Positions 9,211 through 22,200 of a stretch of 64,000 bases of DNA are shown here, piece by piece. Location: positions 355,224-419,223 of the forward strand of contig MCGO01000037.1 in NCBI GenBank assembly GCA_002104985.1, in the 5' to 3' direction. Every line of letters begins with the position of its first letter. Position 1 is the first letter of the stretch. The notes under the pieces are model-generated. The model saw only the letters and a program-made list of their open reading frames with translations. It was not told where the DNA came from and did not search any database. The translations under genes were made by a program, and so were the position numbers. The stretch is from Rhizoclosmatium globosum. Its lineage: Eukaryota; Chytridiomycota; Chytridiomycetes; Chytridiales; Chytriomycetaceae.

Positions 9211-12200
9211 ATGTTTGAAATAGTTCGGACTTTTGAACGCAAGTGCCAATCCAAAGACGATGTTGGACGACACGCCCTTCTTGAGCAAGTAAGCCAGGCA
9301 CTACTCGCAGTACGCACATCGTTTGTAAGAGAGATATGCGAGAGTGATTCGGATGCCAGTGCAAGTGAGAGTGTTCTTTTGAATCAACGAAACCAGTTCA
9401 AACCACCAACACAAACCAAGTTCTCGCATCGGACTTGGCCGCAACGAACACTTCGCCCTCGCCCTCGACACGCACGAGCACAAGTCTTGTTGCCGCGCTC
9501 GTTGCCGCCGCCGACGAGAGCAAGTCCGCATCGCGTCTTGTCCTTCAACTCGCGGCAACATCGGAACAACTCTTGGCCAGTGTCGCCGAGGCAATGCTTC
9601 AAGTACCGGCCAGAAACAGCGACGATCGGAGTCTGCTTGCCTTTACTCTGTTGCACTCGCTCGTTGCTACTTCACATTCGGACTCTCTCGATGATGCCTC
9701 AGATGACTCCCTCGCCGAACGCGCTCTGCTGCTCGCGCTAAAGAATGCGAAGCTGGACTTGCCAAACGAACCCTTCGCTCTCGCTACATCGCGAATCGTA
9801 AAGACAATCGCATGTTCAACTCCAACCGGCCTCAACGACATTGTCCAGTTCCTGTTTGCGGATCTGCATTCGCGTTCTCACTCTCGTTTGCTCTCGATTT
9901 TTGTATCGTGTGCTCACTCATTGGGTCAAGCCGTTCTTGATCTCTTTAAAACTCGTGTCGAGACTGGAATCAATGACTTGGACCGGCTTTCCACTCTTTT
10001 TGGGCTATCGTGTTTGTTTTTGTTGGATAAATGGAATATTCAGGCGGGCGGTACCAAAGAATTTTACCATATATGGCTTGCGAGAACATTGAATTCAACG
10101 ACCCGAAGATCTATTCAGTTCATTGCGTCTCTATTCCAGTCAACATATCTTTCTTGTCCCTCAGACTTTAATTGTGCAACACTCCTTGCCGTCAGAAATT
10201 TACCAGCTTTCAAACAACTTGTCTCAGACATTAAACTACATCTCGCTGATGTATCTGATTTGGATCAGTCGAAACTTGTGGAAGTCGGTATAGTTGATGG
10301 GAAGCGGTTGGCCTTCTCGAGATTTATGGACGAATTCACTGCGAATGGAGAGAAGGCAGTTCCAAAGAGTCTTTTCATGGAGATTCTTGTTAATGACGCC
10401 TGGTAAGTCACTTACCGACTCTACTTTAAACAAGTTCTGAACTTGTATCAGGTACAAGACACAATTTCTCCCACGACTCATGAAACGCGTGAATGAAACT
10501 ACTGATACACAGTGGAAACAACAACAAACTCTTTTTGACTTCCTCCGTAAAGCTGGCCGTGTCCCTGCCTCATTTTTAGCAACCCATGCTGCAACACTCG
10601 CTGAAAACTTGCAAACCGGTGACAAGCCCATCTCACTAACCGATCTATCCGACCTGAAAACTCGCCTTGAAACCGCTATTCAGTTATACGCCGAGCTAGA
10701 CGAGTCAGTTGACGAAGCATTTGAACAGACTGCCTGGAAGGTATCAAAACGCTGTTTAGACAGATTCACGCGTTATTCAAAGTCCCGCCTCTCATCTCGA
10801 CTTTTGTCTGCAAATTGACAAGTTTGGAGACTTTGAATGCCAGAACTTGTTTTGTAATACTGCCACGATTGCTGTCGTGGATTCTTTACTCAACTCCATT
10901 CGGCTGTTTGGAAGTGGGCACAAGAAGGAAGATCGAATCTCACGGGTTGTTCAGGCTATCGCTACACTACTGCAGTCATGTCTCCCGACGTTGGTGTTAC
11001 GGCTCTTTTCACTATTTTATGGCGTCGCGAAGCTGTCGGATGACCAAGCTGCTGTTCTTGCTCGTGTGTTATTTCACATTGGAGTTTGGCTTTCTTCGTC
11101 CCACTTTCACCACCATACTAGCAACAAGGAGGAAGACAAAGCATACCCAACAGCTTACCTTTTCCTTATCCGGTATACTCTCGTCGATTGCCCCATCCAC
11201 ATGGACACTGCTGTCACAACATTCTTACAAATTGTGGAGACAAGGCCATGGAACGACCAGCATAGCAGTGATTGGAAGAAACATGAGATTCAGGTCTTGA
11301 CATCTTTAACCGATTTTGTACCCCACCTCAAAAAACGCGTTGGTATAATCCGAGATCGGAGAAACGGTGTTTTAAGAAGTATTGCGTACAATGACGCAAG
11401 CGAATGGACAGTTTGGGAAGTCACGTGTTTGCGTGACAGTGGAATGACCACGTTTTCAAGAGCCCGTTACATCAAACGAATTGTTACTCAGTTTTTAAGC
11501 AATGGGGAATGTGTGGCGCAGTGGAGTGCGGTTATCAAAGGAGTTTGCGATGGACTCTTGTGGATTGAGACACGGGGGTGGGAAAACAGCTGTGACAGGG
11601 AAGGAGCTGTTTTGATTTGTAATGCGCTTACTGAGGCATGGCTTTGTGCTGAGGAAGAAATGAAGAAAACGTGGAGTCCGGGTTTGGCGTTCAAGTTTCT
11701 TGGGGTGGATCGGTTTCGGATATTTTTCAATGTGATGTATATGTTGCCTGGACAGTGTTTGTGGTCTGTTGGAGCTAAAGTTTCGGAAGACACTCGGTTC
11801 TGGGAGGATAGGTTTTGTGAGTGTGAAGGAGTATTGGATGGAACATATTAGAGGATGCGTCATGTCTTTTGCTTGAAGGGTTATTGGCGTCGAGAAAGGG
11901 CACCGAACCCCTGGTAGTTGATGTATCTCTTTCATCTGATGTTGATATTTTACTAACTCTTGTTTCTCAAAATAGGAACTCATTACGAATGCACCTGCAG
12001 TTACATCTTCATGGCTTGCTTCTTCGAAGTTTGCCTGGGAAGAACATACTTCGCTGTCTCAAGTCATACCACTTGAAGGGATTTATGGCTTACTTACAAA
12101 GTATGAGTAACATTATTCAATAAGGCGAAAACACTCACATTTCCTCACAGATCGCTGCCCAACTTACTGCCGCCTTCGATTGTAGCTAAAGCTGTAATCA

Positions 12201-12421
12201 TTCGATATATTATGGAGTGCGATTCAACGATAGAGTCAAAAATTCTAGAAATCACTTCTAAGGATGCGATGGGTGTAGATGGTTGTCTGACTCGGGATTA
12301 TATCCTTGATTCAGTGAAAGCGTTATTGAAAATGTTGCATCGAGTTACTGAGGAAGGCGTAATTGAACAACGTGAAGTTGAAATCACAAAAGAAATTCAA
12401 AAGCTTAGCACGCTCCTTTGA
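9211..12421 (+). CDS. FANCA: Fanconi anaemia group A homologue
   Basis: Scaffold of the Fanconi core complex, which monoubiquitinates FANCD2-FANCI at interstrand crosslinks. Seven exons are proposed: 9211-9364, 9421-10402, 10452-10740, 10823-11816, 11879-11922, 11976-12100 and 12151-12421. They total 952 residues with frame kept throughout; human FANCA is about 1,455. The protein is all-helical and Leu-rich. The best match is the core around residues 330-450: DIKLHLADV, then LFMEILV, then FLPRLMKRV, then a segment FLRKAGRVPASF. These align in order with human LAKTRLADL, VMEASIF, FLPALLTPRV and SLKRADKIPPSL. The C-terminal part is more divergent. Junctions 3/4 and 4/5 are the least certain. 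It could be another helical scaffold, but the run of matches makes FANCA much the best call. Confidence 0.72.
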
Positions 12422-12595
12422 AATAAACAGTGACCGTTGAATTCGTACCAAGACTTTGGGAAACTGGCAACGTCTTCGAATGATTTCCCTGTTTTGTCGG
12501 AGAGATTCGGGTGAATCACATGATTCCACCCTCACAAAAAGGCAAAAAACGTGGTCTGACCAGCGTAGAAAGTATTCACACACCGTTCACAAGTA

Positions 12596-13680
12596 ATGCC
12601 ATCGTCAAGCAACAAGACCGAGTATCAATGGGCCGTGATTGGTGCTGGGCCTGCAGGAATCGCAGCTGTGGGAAAGCTCCTTGATGCAGGGATCACCAGC
12701 AACCAGATCATTTGGATTGACCCGCTGTTTTCCGTTGGTTTCTTCGGGCTCAAGTGGGGCTGTGTGTCCTCAAACACATCCGTCCAGCTGTTTATCGACT
12801 TCTTGGCTGCATCGCCGGCTTTTGGAATCGATGTGAACATCGAAAAGGAAAAAGGAACTTATGAGTTGTTTAGACTACCACCTGAATCAACCTGTCGGCT
12901 TGAACTCGCAACGGCGCCTCTGATCAAGGTTACGGAAACGTTGCGAAGCAAGGTTGAATCGTTTGTGGGAACTGTTGAATTGATTCGACAGTGTCATGAC
13001 AACTCAGGATGGCAGCTGTCTCTTAAAGGGAATGACCAGACTTTAAATATTCTTACAGCCACAAAAGTTGTCCTTGCCACTGGATCCAGACCAAAGACGC
13101 TTCAAAACGCAGACGCCAAGAAAACCATACCTCTTGAAACGGCACTTCAGATCAATAGTCTACGTGCTTGTGTCACAGAAACAGACACGATCGCTGTCTA
13201 CGGCTCGTCTCACTCTGCCATCATGATTGTACGCGATCTTTTGTCATTTGGTACATGCAAGGTTGTAAAACTCTCATTTTTGCCGAATTGGATCCTACCA
13301 GCGGGAGATTCATCAACGATTCCACGGGACTCAAAGGCGATACTGCCAAGTGGGCGAAAGCAAACCTGATGGGTGACGGCCTTCCAAGGAATCTTGTTCG
13401 AGTCAAGTCTGGTTCTTTGGATGAATCGCATGCTTTGAAAAACTTGACCAAATGCATCTATGCAATTGGATTTGAAAGAGAACCTGTCGCTGTGGAGGGT
13501 GTAGAGCTAGACAAGTATGATGCAACTATGGGACGGATTGCAAATGGATTATATGGTGTTGGAATCGCATTTCCTGAGAGAGGAGAGGATGCGGCAGGAA
13601 ATCTTGAACTGCAAGTTGGAATCTGGAAGTTTATGAGGTATCTCACTCGTGTGTTGCCTTTCTGGGTTGAAGATATGTAA
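12596..13680 (+). CDS. FAD/NAD(P)-dependent oxidoreductase, one frameshift
   Basis: A Rossmann-fold flavoprotein of the pyridine-nucleotide-disulphide type. The FAD site VIGAGPAG is at residues 14-21, the second nucleotide-binding site AVYGSSHSA is near residue 200, and VVLATGSRP lies between them. Substrate and pathway are unknown. Single exon, about 361 residues after correction. The frame changes in the run of five T at 13277-13281. One more T would join VVKLSF to a downstream segment that continues FINDSTGLKGD, as expected in the family. An intron starting at an atypical GTCATT donor is possible but weaker. It lies 174 bp downstream of FANCA on the same strand. Confidence 0.75.
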
Positions 13681-13773
13681 TTGATTTGTGATGTGAAAGA
13701 GTAAACAGAGAACTTCATTTTTTTTTTGTTTAAAATTCAAATATACGACATAAATGATATATTAAAAGAATGG

Positions 13774-14882
13774 TCAACTGGAAACGCGTACAATAATCTT
13801 TCCTGCAACATGGCCAGCTTCCAAAACCTCCATTGCATCTTTAACATGATTGAAGTCAAATCGCTTTTCAATCACCATCTTAAGCTTTCCGGCATCTACT
13901 AACTCCTTAACCTCACGTAAAGCATCCCTGGAAGGTGTATTCATCGCCAGTTCAACTCGGCGTGACTTGAAAGGGTTCATCTTGCATCCAAGGACGTCTG
14001 CAATATTTCCAATCAACATTCCCGATCCAAGACTTCCAGCAGATACATAAATACCATCCGGCTTGATAACTTTGCAACAAGCAGAAATGGAAGCTGTGCC
14101 TACAATATCAAGGACACAGTCATACATTTTATCCATTTGTGTAAAATCTTGCGTCTTGTAATCGATAGTGAAATCTGCGCCAAGCTGTTTCATGAGAGGC
14201 ATATTCTTGCCACTTGTGACTGTTGTCACATCCGCTCCAACAGCTTTCGCAATTTGTACAGCTGCTGTCCCAACTCCACCTGAAGCTCCATTAATCAAAA
14301 TGCTCTGACCGGCTTGGAGTTTAGCAAACTTGTGAATGGCTTGGTAAGCCGTGGTTCCCGAGACAGGAATGGCGGCAGCTTCCTCAAGAGACAGTTTCAC
14401 TGGCTTTTCACAAACCATATCTTCAGGTACGCTCACGTATTCGGAAAAGGCGCCGAGGATGGAAAGTCCAGGCTCTGTCATGACTTGATCACCAACCTTG
14501 AACAGTGTGCAATCTGGCCCAACTTCCTCGACTGTTCCAGAGAGGGCAGTACCAGCGAGGAGGTTCGCCTTTGGCCGAGAGACGCCAGTCATCAAACGGA
14601 TTAAGTATGGGTCCCTCGGGTCAAATGCCAGTCTGCAGCGTTGAGGCCTGCAGCTTGGACTTTGATCAGGACATGGTTCTTTGTCGCAGTAGGCTTTGGG
14701 ACTGTGCTGAGAGTAAGAGAGTCTTTGGCTGGACCGTATTGAGTGAGAACGTATGCTTGCATTTTGAGTTGTTGAAAAGCTTGGGAGGAGGCAACGCTTT
14801 TGAGGGTAGCGCTCAAATTGCTGACAAAATGCTGATGAAAACTCACAAGCCCAAGCACCGTGGTTGAAAATACAACGGTCAT
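13774..14882 (-). CDS. Zinc-less MDR oxidoreductase (quinone reductase-like), one frameshift
   Basis: Medium-chain dehydrogenase/reductase of the NADPH quinone reductase or reticulon-4-interacting-protein type. The N-terminal GroES-like domain has AAGLNAADWHLTRG, the substrate/hinge part has AAAIPVSGTTAYQAI, and the NADPH site is INGASGGVGTAAVQIAK. No catalytic zinc ligands are seen. One base is missing in the G run at 14612-14616 (minus strand CGAGGGACC), which interrupts the expected GDPYLIRL. The first ATG (14882) adds about 40 residues before the usual start MQAYVLTQYGP (ATG at 14762). The extension could be a mitochondrial presequence, or the inner ATG could be the true start. Confidence 0.82.
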
Positions 14883-14990
14883 GCGCCTACATCCACGAAA
14901 ATTCTGCGTTTATTGGCAATTTTTCTCACAGACAGCGGTAATGGGGACTCGTTAAGTTTGTAACATAGATTTATTGAGATTTCTAGCAAT

Positions 14991-17400
14991 TTACCACATA
15001 ACAACACGATCTTCTGGAGGAATGTACATCTTATCACCTTCCTTGACATCAAACGCTTCGTAGAACTGTTGAATGTTCTTGGCCAAGTTTCCACGGTATG
15101 GAGCTGGTGCGTGGGGTCAGTAGCAATTCTGCTGACGATGGCCTCATCAGTTCCCTTGAACTGCCAAATCACACTCCAAGAGTAGAAAAGAGTTCTGTAC
15201 AATGCATTGCGCTTCACAACATCGTTTCCGAAACGCTTTTCGATACGTCTGGCAAGGGATTGAACAGCAAGACTGATACCACCCAAATCAGCCAAGTTCT
15301 CTCCCATTGTGAGCTTGTGGTTCATGTGGTGAACTTTACCGGTACCTGGCTCGGTGAATGACCATGGCTGCTTGGACATCAAGTCACACTTGGCTTGGAA
15401 AAGGGCAGCGTCTTCCTCGCTCCACCAGTCATTCATGTTTCCGTTCTTGTCAAATCTGCGTCCTTGGTCGTCGAAACCGTGTGTGATTTCGTGGGCAATA
15501 ACGGCAGCGATTCCACCAAAGTTGACGGCATCCAAAACAAGCTCATCGTCTCCAACCAAAGCACGGTCAGCATCGTCCAACTTGAAAGCAACCTTGTCAA
15601 TAGTGCTGGCATAGAATGGAGGCTGGATAATCGCAGCTGGGAAGACAATCTCGTTCTGGAGAGGGTTGAAGTAGGCATTCACAGTTTGTGGAGACATGAA
15701 CCAACGAGTCAAATCAACAGGTCCGTTGACTTTCTCCAAGAACTTAGTCTGGTAAGTGAAAATCTTGACGGCTTTGTTAATCTCCCAAAGCGAAAGTTCT
15801 GGGTTGATTACAAGTTTGTCATAAGACTCCCACTTGTCTGGGAAACCAATCTTTGGAGTGAAACGAGCAAGTTTTGCGAGAGCAGCCTCTTTGGTTGGAG
15901 CAGTCAGCCAGTCGTTGCGCTTGATAGAATCGGCCATAACATCGGCGACCTCAATAATCATATCATGGACACGTTGCTTGTCGTTGATGGAGAAGTAGCG
16001 ATCAACGTACACTTGACCAAGAAGGAATCCAGTCCAGGAGTTGACAAGTTCAACTGAACGCTTCTCGTTGCTCTGCTGTTCTTTTTGACCACCCAACTTG
16101 CGCTTGAAGAAATCGAACACTTCTTCATCCAAAGCACGAGTAGTAAACTTCGAGGCTCCAAGGATGAGTTGGTATTGGAGGTACGCCTTGAGATCGTCGC
16201 GGTTCTCGTCCGCAAAGAGAATAGAGAAGACACGACGGAAGAAATCTCCATCAGTCACAATCACGCGGTAGGGACTTTCAGTTCCCTCAGGGTAGTTTTT
16301 GACATAGTTGGCATCCAAAGCTTCACGGACGTTGAGGTTTGTGATCAAGGCGTCCAAGAATGCAGCAATTCGCTCACGAGAAGCATCTTCCACAATCACC
16401 TCCTTCTCCTCCTCATTATAGTTCGCAAGCTTGTCATCTAAGCTAGCCAATGCATTGATACCACTTGCAATGTCATCAAGAGTAGTGATGGTGTAATACT
16501 TGGAGTACTCCCTTTGCTGGTGGCTCTTCATCTGAATGTAAGCCAACTTTGTCTCAAATCGAACGACAGCTTCAGCGAACCCAGGAACCAGCTTTTCCTC
16601 TCCAACCAATTCAGCCACACGTTTGAGGTGCTCCAAAAACCAGGCACGCTTCTCCTCAAACTTGTCGTCAAAGTAGTAGTCTCGGGAGGGGAGAGACAAG
16701 CCAGACGGATTGAGCCAAAGAACCTCGTTCTTGGAGTCTTGGACCGAGGCCATGACGTTAAAGGAGAGAGGATATTCGTAATCCAACTTGTGAGAAAGCC
16801 CAAAGTATGCAGCCAACTTAATATCGTCGCCATCCAAGTGCTCACCAATGATGGCAAGACCTTCAGTAATAGGAGCATAGGAGCCAACTCCGTTCTCCCA
16901 ATCCTCAAAGCGCTTCAAAGAGGCAGACCAGATGGCGTACAACTTCTCTTCCTCAGGAGTCCGTTCAGACTTGGCAGCGATCTCGTTAAGGAGAACAAGC
17001 TGGTTCTTTAAGCTTTCATCGCGAAGGGCCATGAAGGCTCCCCATGTAGAGTACTGTATTTGAAATAAGTTAGTGATGATGTTCAGGTGGCGTCAATTTG
17101 ATGGGATGACGGATCCAAGCAATTCAAGGGAGCAACTAACCTCTGGCGGAATGACAGCGGAAGGATCGTTCAACCATTCGCTGTTTACGTGGGCGTACAA
17201 GTCATCTTGGGGTCGTGGGCGAGGGACTAAGGGCGGAAGTGGGTGAGCAAAAACCGGAACAAGGAAAACCTGAAATCACCTCCAAAGAAGCTTTCATAGA
17301 AACTTGTGGTTGTGGTCTTGTTCTCGGTGGTAACAGTGGAATCCGCCTTGGAGACGGTGGTGGTGGTTGTGACGATCTCAGTCTTCTTGTTCCAGGTCAT
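14991..17400 (-). CDS. M13 family zinc metalloendopeptidase (neprilysin/PepO-like), one frameshift
   Basis: Gluzincin that trims short peptides. Three exons (17280-17400, 17141-17226, 14991-17053). The N-terminal M13 pattern reads DDLYAHVNSEWL and IPPEYSTWGAF. The active site is HEITHGFDDQG with the third ligand in ENLADLGG; the substrate-binding strand is NAYFNP, and WSVIWQ precedes the end. There is no signal peptide or membrane anchor, so it looks cytosolic, as in bacterial PepO. One base is missing in the C run at 15113-15116; restoring it gives DPHAPAPYRGNL and a stop at 14991 instead of a scrambled tail. An upstream in-frame ATG at 17493 would add 31 residues. I prefer MTWNKK at 17400. 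Confidence 0.9.
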
Positions 17401-17768
17401 CTTGTGAGATCTTTTTTGGTTTCCAACAAGCGGAATGAACCACTTTTTATAGCGAACGGAGATATTTAAAATCGTGGATCCGCCTTTCAACATGGCTTGA
17501 GCGCTTTATTTCATGGGTCAGCCAGAGGGATGAATTGCATCAATTGGGAGGAGAGTTCGGAGGTCTTGGCAATGCAACTATGGGGAGATGCAAGAAGATC
17601 CGAGTGCTTCCGTTTGCATTCTCGAAATTTAAATCGAACATACACTTTATTCCAAAAGAGAGCACTTCCAAATAAAAGAACAAATAGTGCAAACAAGCAG
17701 AAACGCAATCTTCTCTTCTCCATCAATAAATAAATCCAGCTTAACCACCACAAATCAGTTCTCAACAC

Positions 17769-19001
17769 TCAATCATGTGTCCTCCGCGCCCGAATCCAAC
17801 CCATAAATCCATCTTGAGATACGCTCCTTTGTTGGAGTGCAGCCAACGCCCGTTTCTCATCTTCCAAAAACGAATCTTTACATACAACTGATGCAGCAGG
17901 ACTACTCAAACTCTTTGAACCAACACGGGCACCGACATTGAGAAACACTGAAGTTACACGACGAACGACTTTTGAGGCCAAAAACGATAATTTAGCCTTC
18001 TTGATTCGAAGGATGCATACTTTGGTATCAAATTCGTGGCGGCAGTACTTTTGAATAATTTGTTAGAAAGGGTGAGAGGACTGAAAAACGAAGGCAAGAG
18101 GCGTACCGGACATTCAGATGATTTAGAGGACCATTCTTGGAGACAGTGGTAGCAGAAAGAGTCTGGAATGGATTCATGACAGTTAGACGAAGAAAAATAG
18201 TGGTAAATCCGGGCATGTGGCAAAAGTGCACTTACGACCACAATCGCCGATAACAACTAATTCTTGACTCGACCGAGATTCCCAGCACACAGGACACGTG
18301 TAGACAGCGCACAAAGATTTCTCAGAAAAGAAGGACGTGTAAGACTTTTCCTGGTGAGATTCCATAATAGTTGCATCAGAAGAATACGAATCAGGTTCGA
18401 GACAGACAGGTTTAGAATCATTCAGCAGATTCACAGAAACCACAACCACATCATCATTTGCATCTGCAGTTGACAGGCCTGTTGATGATTGTCTTGTATG
18501 GTTTTCAGTAGCAGTTGTAGTTGTTGTGGCACCAGTTCGCGACAAGCTTTTGAAACGATTCGAGGACACGTTGTTGTCCTTGTCGATGTCTGTTTCTGGT
18601 TCGAGCAGCGACAGAAGTCTTCGCGACTTTTCCTTGATTGATTGAGATGGTTTTACGATTCGGCGGGAGAGCGAGATGGTCATTGTCGGTGGCGTGGGCG
18701 TGGCTTGGAATTCGTGCGTGTTTGTGGCTGAGGAATTCTGAGTTGGTGCGGGATTGGCTGAATTTGCGGTGGTGGATGCGCGGGTGGTGGCTGCGTTTGA
18801 GGTGGTTGTTGTTTGGTTCAAGTTTGACGGGGTCGGCGCGTGCTCGGTCGTGGCTGCCTCGCTCTTCGACGCGGTGGGTGATTTGCTGATTTCGAAGGAG
18901 GAGGGCGGCATTCGGATGGTTGGATTGGTGGCGGTGCGGAGAGTGTGAAGGTGGTTGGAGGTTGTTGGTTGTGGGGAAAGAAAGTTGAGGAATCCCGTCA
19001 T
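17769..19001 (-). CDS. RING-finger protein, probable E3 ubiquitin ligase
   Basis: Three exons (18236-19001, 18107-18162, 17769-18047), 366 residues, frame intact. The first 220 residues are low-complexity, rich in Thr, Asn, Ser and Ala. A C3HC4 RING follows, split by two introns: CPVC, CGHSFCYHC, then ECPYCRHEF. A basic stretch (RIKKAKLSF) and a C-terminal tail with no motif follow. Substrate and location are unknown. The gene is divergent from the NME8-like gene, with 287 bp between them. The intron positions inside the RING make the join convincing, because each restores a zinc ligand spacing. Confidence 0.8.
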
Positions 19002-19288
19002 ACATTCTCCTTCAACTTCAATCGCAACTTTAATCTTATCGGATCATATTGTAAGAATCTTTTAATGAAATTGATATTCCAACCTAATTCCATTTGCACT
19101 TGTCGCAATACAATTCAATCATTTACACCCAGGCAATCCCTGTATTTTATGATATCTTCAAACACCTTCCACTGTCGCAGTGCCGTCGACAATGGCCTAA
19201 TTGTTGTCACTTGTGAATGCGGTATGGAGAAAGCACAACCTGTTTTGGAATCAATCGTGAAAGTCAAAGCAGATCGCCCAAACAAACG

Positions 19289-22200
19289 ATGGCCGAGCGA
19301 AAATCCCATTCACTCGCAAGAAAGTTCTTGCTTCTCGCTCTTGTTCTTGTTCCTGTCTTCGTCGCAGTCTACGTTGGAACCTCGCAAAAGCAACCAGCTG
19401 TATCAACTACAACCAACAACGTTCTAGAAAACACACTACATACTGCAGCCCTTCCTGATCCCACTTCCTACGCACAAGAAGACTTAAATATGGCTGAAGG
19501 AAGAGGACGAGCCGAGGTTATTGCCCTTGCGTCAACTGATGAAGAGTTCTTGGCGTTGCTCTCGAAACCTGGCGTTAAAAGTGCAGTTCATTGCATATTA
19601 AATACGTTATTGTTGATTAATCTTTCTCTTTCTCCTTCCTTCCAGTCGTAGATGTCTACTGTGAGTTCTTGTCATAACTTCCAATATAAAACAAACACTC
19701 AACCTTTGTCATAGCCAAATGGGCGGGCCATTGTGAACCAATGACTGCTATTTTCAAACGACTCAAGCAAGAACATGGTGAAAAAATCACGTACTTCCGG
19801 GTAACTTCATCAACATATTACTTGCAATGAAGACTTGGATTAATCGCAATGGACAGGCCGTTGCAGACACAATCGACTGCCTTGAAAATTTCAGAAATCA
19901 ATCTTGTCCCAACTTTATGTTTTTTGTGGTTCGTTATTCGTGGCTTTATCAGTTTCTGTAACACTTCTACTTACCAGAATCGAGTATTGGTCAATATAGT
20001 CCGTGGAGCAAACGCTCCACTAATTGAAAAAGTCATTAAGGAGCATGTCGCGCTAGAACTTGCTGGACAGCCACACCCACAGGTATTCAAAACAATTCCT
20101 ACATCCAGCGTTAATGCTTTGAATAGGTGTTATTGGACGAACGGACCAACCCAATAGCCACATTTCTCCACGCCGATCCGTCGGCAATCGATTCATCTCA
20201 TTCCGCTCCTGCCGCAGAATCATCACACTTACCTGCTGCTCCTATTGCACCAACCTCCATTTCTCATGAAGTAATTGAATCTTCACCTATCGTCACTGAA
20301 GCTGATTCAAGCTCGGGTCCTGTTGAGCATACCTTGGCCATGCTTAAACCAGATGCAATGGCTCCAGGAATTATTGAAGAAGTTATGGCAATGCTATATC
20401 ATCACCGTTTTGAGGTTCACAGCGTTAAGAAAATATGGCTGAGTAAGGAGCAAGCTGCTGAGCTGTACAAAGAAAGCGAAAAGATGGATTATTACGATCG
20501 GTTGCAGGATTACATTTCTTGGTGAGTTCAGGTTAGAAAGGAAAGGTACCGTAAACTGACATTTTTTGTAAAAGTGCACCGGTGCTGGTTTTAGATATTT
20601 CGAAAGTAAATGCCATTCAAGCTTGGAGAGATGTGGTTGGTCCAAGAGATCCAAAAGACGCCAAAAAGGATTCTCCCAAATCGTAAGTTCTTCATATCAC
20701 TTGCTACATTCTCACTTAACACTTCCAGATTGCGTGGGATGTACGGCCAAGACCGCCTCATCAACACCTTCCACGCTTCAGACGGACCCCTCTCAGCAGC
20801 CCGCGAACTTGCTTTCATATTTCAATCAGACCAGCAATTTACAACCCTCGATTTCACGCCCCCATCATCTCCACAAGCATCCCGTGGATCGGGACTCCCA
20901 CAAAAGACGTTGGCTGTCATTAAACCAAACGCTATGCTCAAAGTTGATCAGATTATTGCAAAAATTGTTGCTAGAGGATATCAAGTTGTCAAGCGTGAGG
21001 AACTGCTGTTGCACACAGATCGCGCACAAGAGTTGTCGATTGAGTTTTTGGAGACTCCGTTGTTTGAAGAGAGTGTGAATGTATTGACAAGGTGAGTTCG
21101 TGGAAACTTAGTGGAAGTAGTGTAAGTGTTTTAATTGACGTTAAATAGTGCGCCTGTTCTTTGCATGATGTTGAAGGGAGAAAATGTCGTCGAAGGGTGG
21201 AATGAAATGCTGGGTCCAAGTGATCCAGAGGTTGCACGAACAATGTTCCCAATGTCGTAAGTAAAACATTTATTATGGTTCCTTCAGTTATTAATGCAAT
21301 ACTATAGACTCCGAGCTCAATACGGTATTGATGCAACAAACAACGGACTTCACGGTTCCCCAACACTCCAACTCGCAATTGACCAGCTACACTCGTTCTT
21401 CCCTCACTTCTTAAACCACCAAGCTTCCCTCAACTCAATCTTCAAGACCCCAATGGCGTCACGCACCGCTTCCCTCGTTGGCTCCAAGAACAACTTAGCA
21501 ACAGCCGCATTACGCGCAAGTGTCACACAACTAGAAAACCAGCGAAAAGAACTCGCAGCCGCTGCAGCCGCCATTTCTGCTGAAAACGCGTTCCCTCCAG
21601 TCGAACGAACGCTTGCGTTAATCAAACCCGACGTATACCCCGCCAAGAAAGATGAAATAATGGAAAAGATTCGAGCAGATGGGTTCACGGTCGTAGTTGA
21701 ACGGGAAGTTCAGTTTGATAAAGAGAAGGCGGCAGAGTTTTACAAAGAGCATCTTGGGAAAGGGTTTTATGAGGAACTTACGACTTGGATGAGCAGTGCG
21801 CCAATTTATGCGATTGTGTTGGAGAAGAGTGGGGCTATTAAGGGGTGGAGGGCTCTTGCGGGACCTACCAACTCTAACAAGGCTCGTGAAGAGCATCCAG
21901 AAAGTATTCGCGCATTGTTTGGAACAGATGGCTCGTTGAATGCTGTGCATGGTTCGGACTCTCCTGCATCTGCGGCTCGTGAAATCGGGGTTGTGTTTGG
22001 GTCAGAGGTTTCTCCTACTCCTGACCTTCAACGTACACTGGCTCTCATCAAGCCCGATGTATACCCTGCCAAGAAAGAGGAAATCGTTGCGAGAATCAAG
22101 CAGGCTGGTTTCACAATTGTAAAGGAGAGTGAAGTGTCATTCGACAAGGAAAAGGCTGCGGAGTTTTACAAGGAACACGAAGGGAAAGGCTTCTATGAAG

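Noticed and set aside
13230..13312. Intron explanation for the frame change in the FAD oxidoreductase
   Set aside because: It would need a GTCATT donor with no branch site and would delete sequence that looks protein-like and fits the family. A lost T in a T5 run explains it better.
15395..16057. Plus-strand frame of 220 codons opposite the M13 peptidase
   Set aside because: Shadow of the peptidase coding strand; no start context, no family features.
17511..17768. 85-codon minus-strand frame with a hydrophobic stretch between the RING gene and the M13 peptidase
   Set aside because: It starts at GTG, not ATG, directly after the RING stop, and has no splice or homology support. Most likely 3' UTR sequence of the RING gene.
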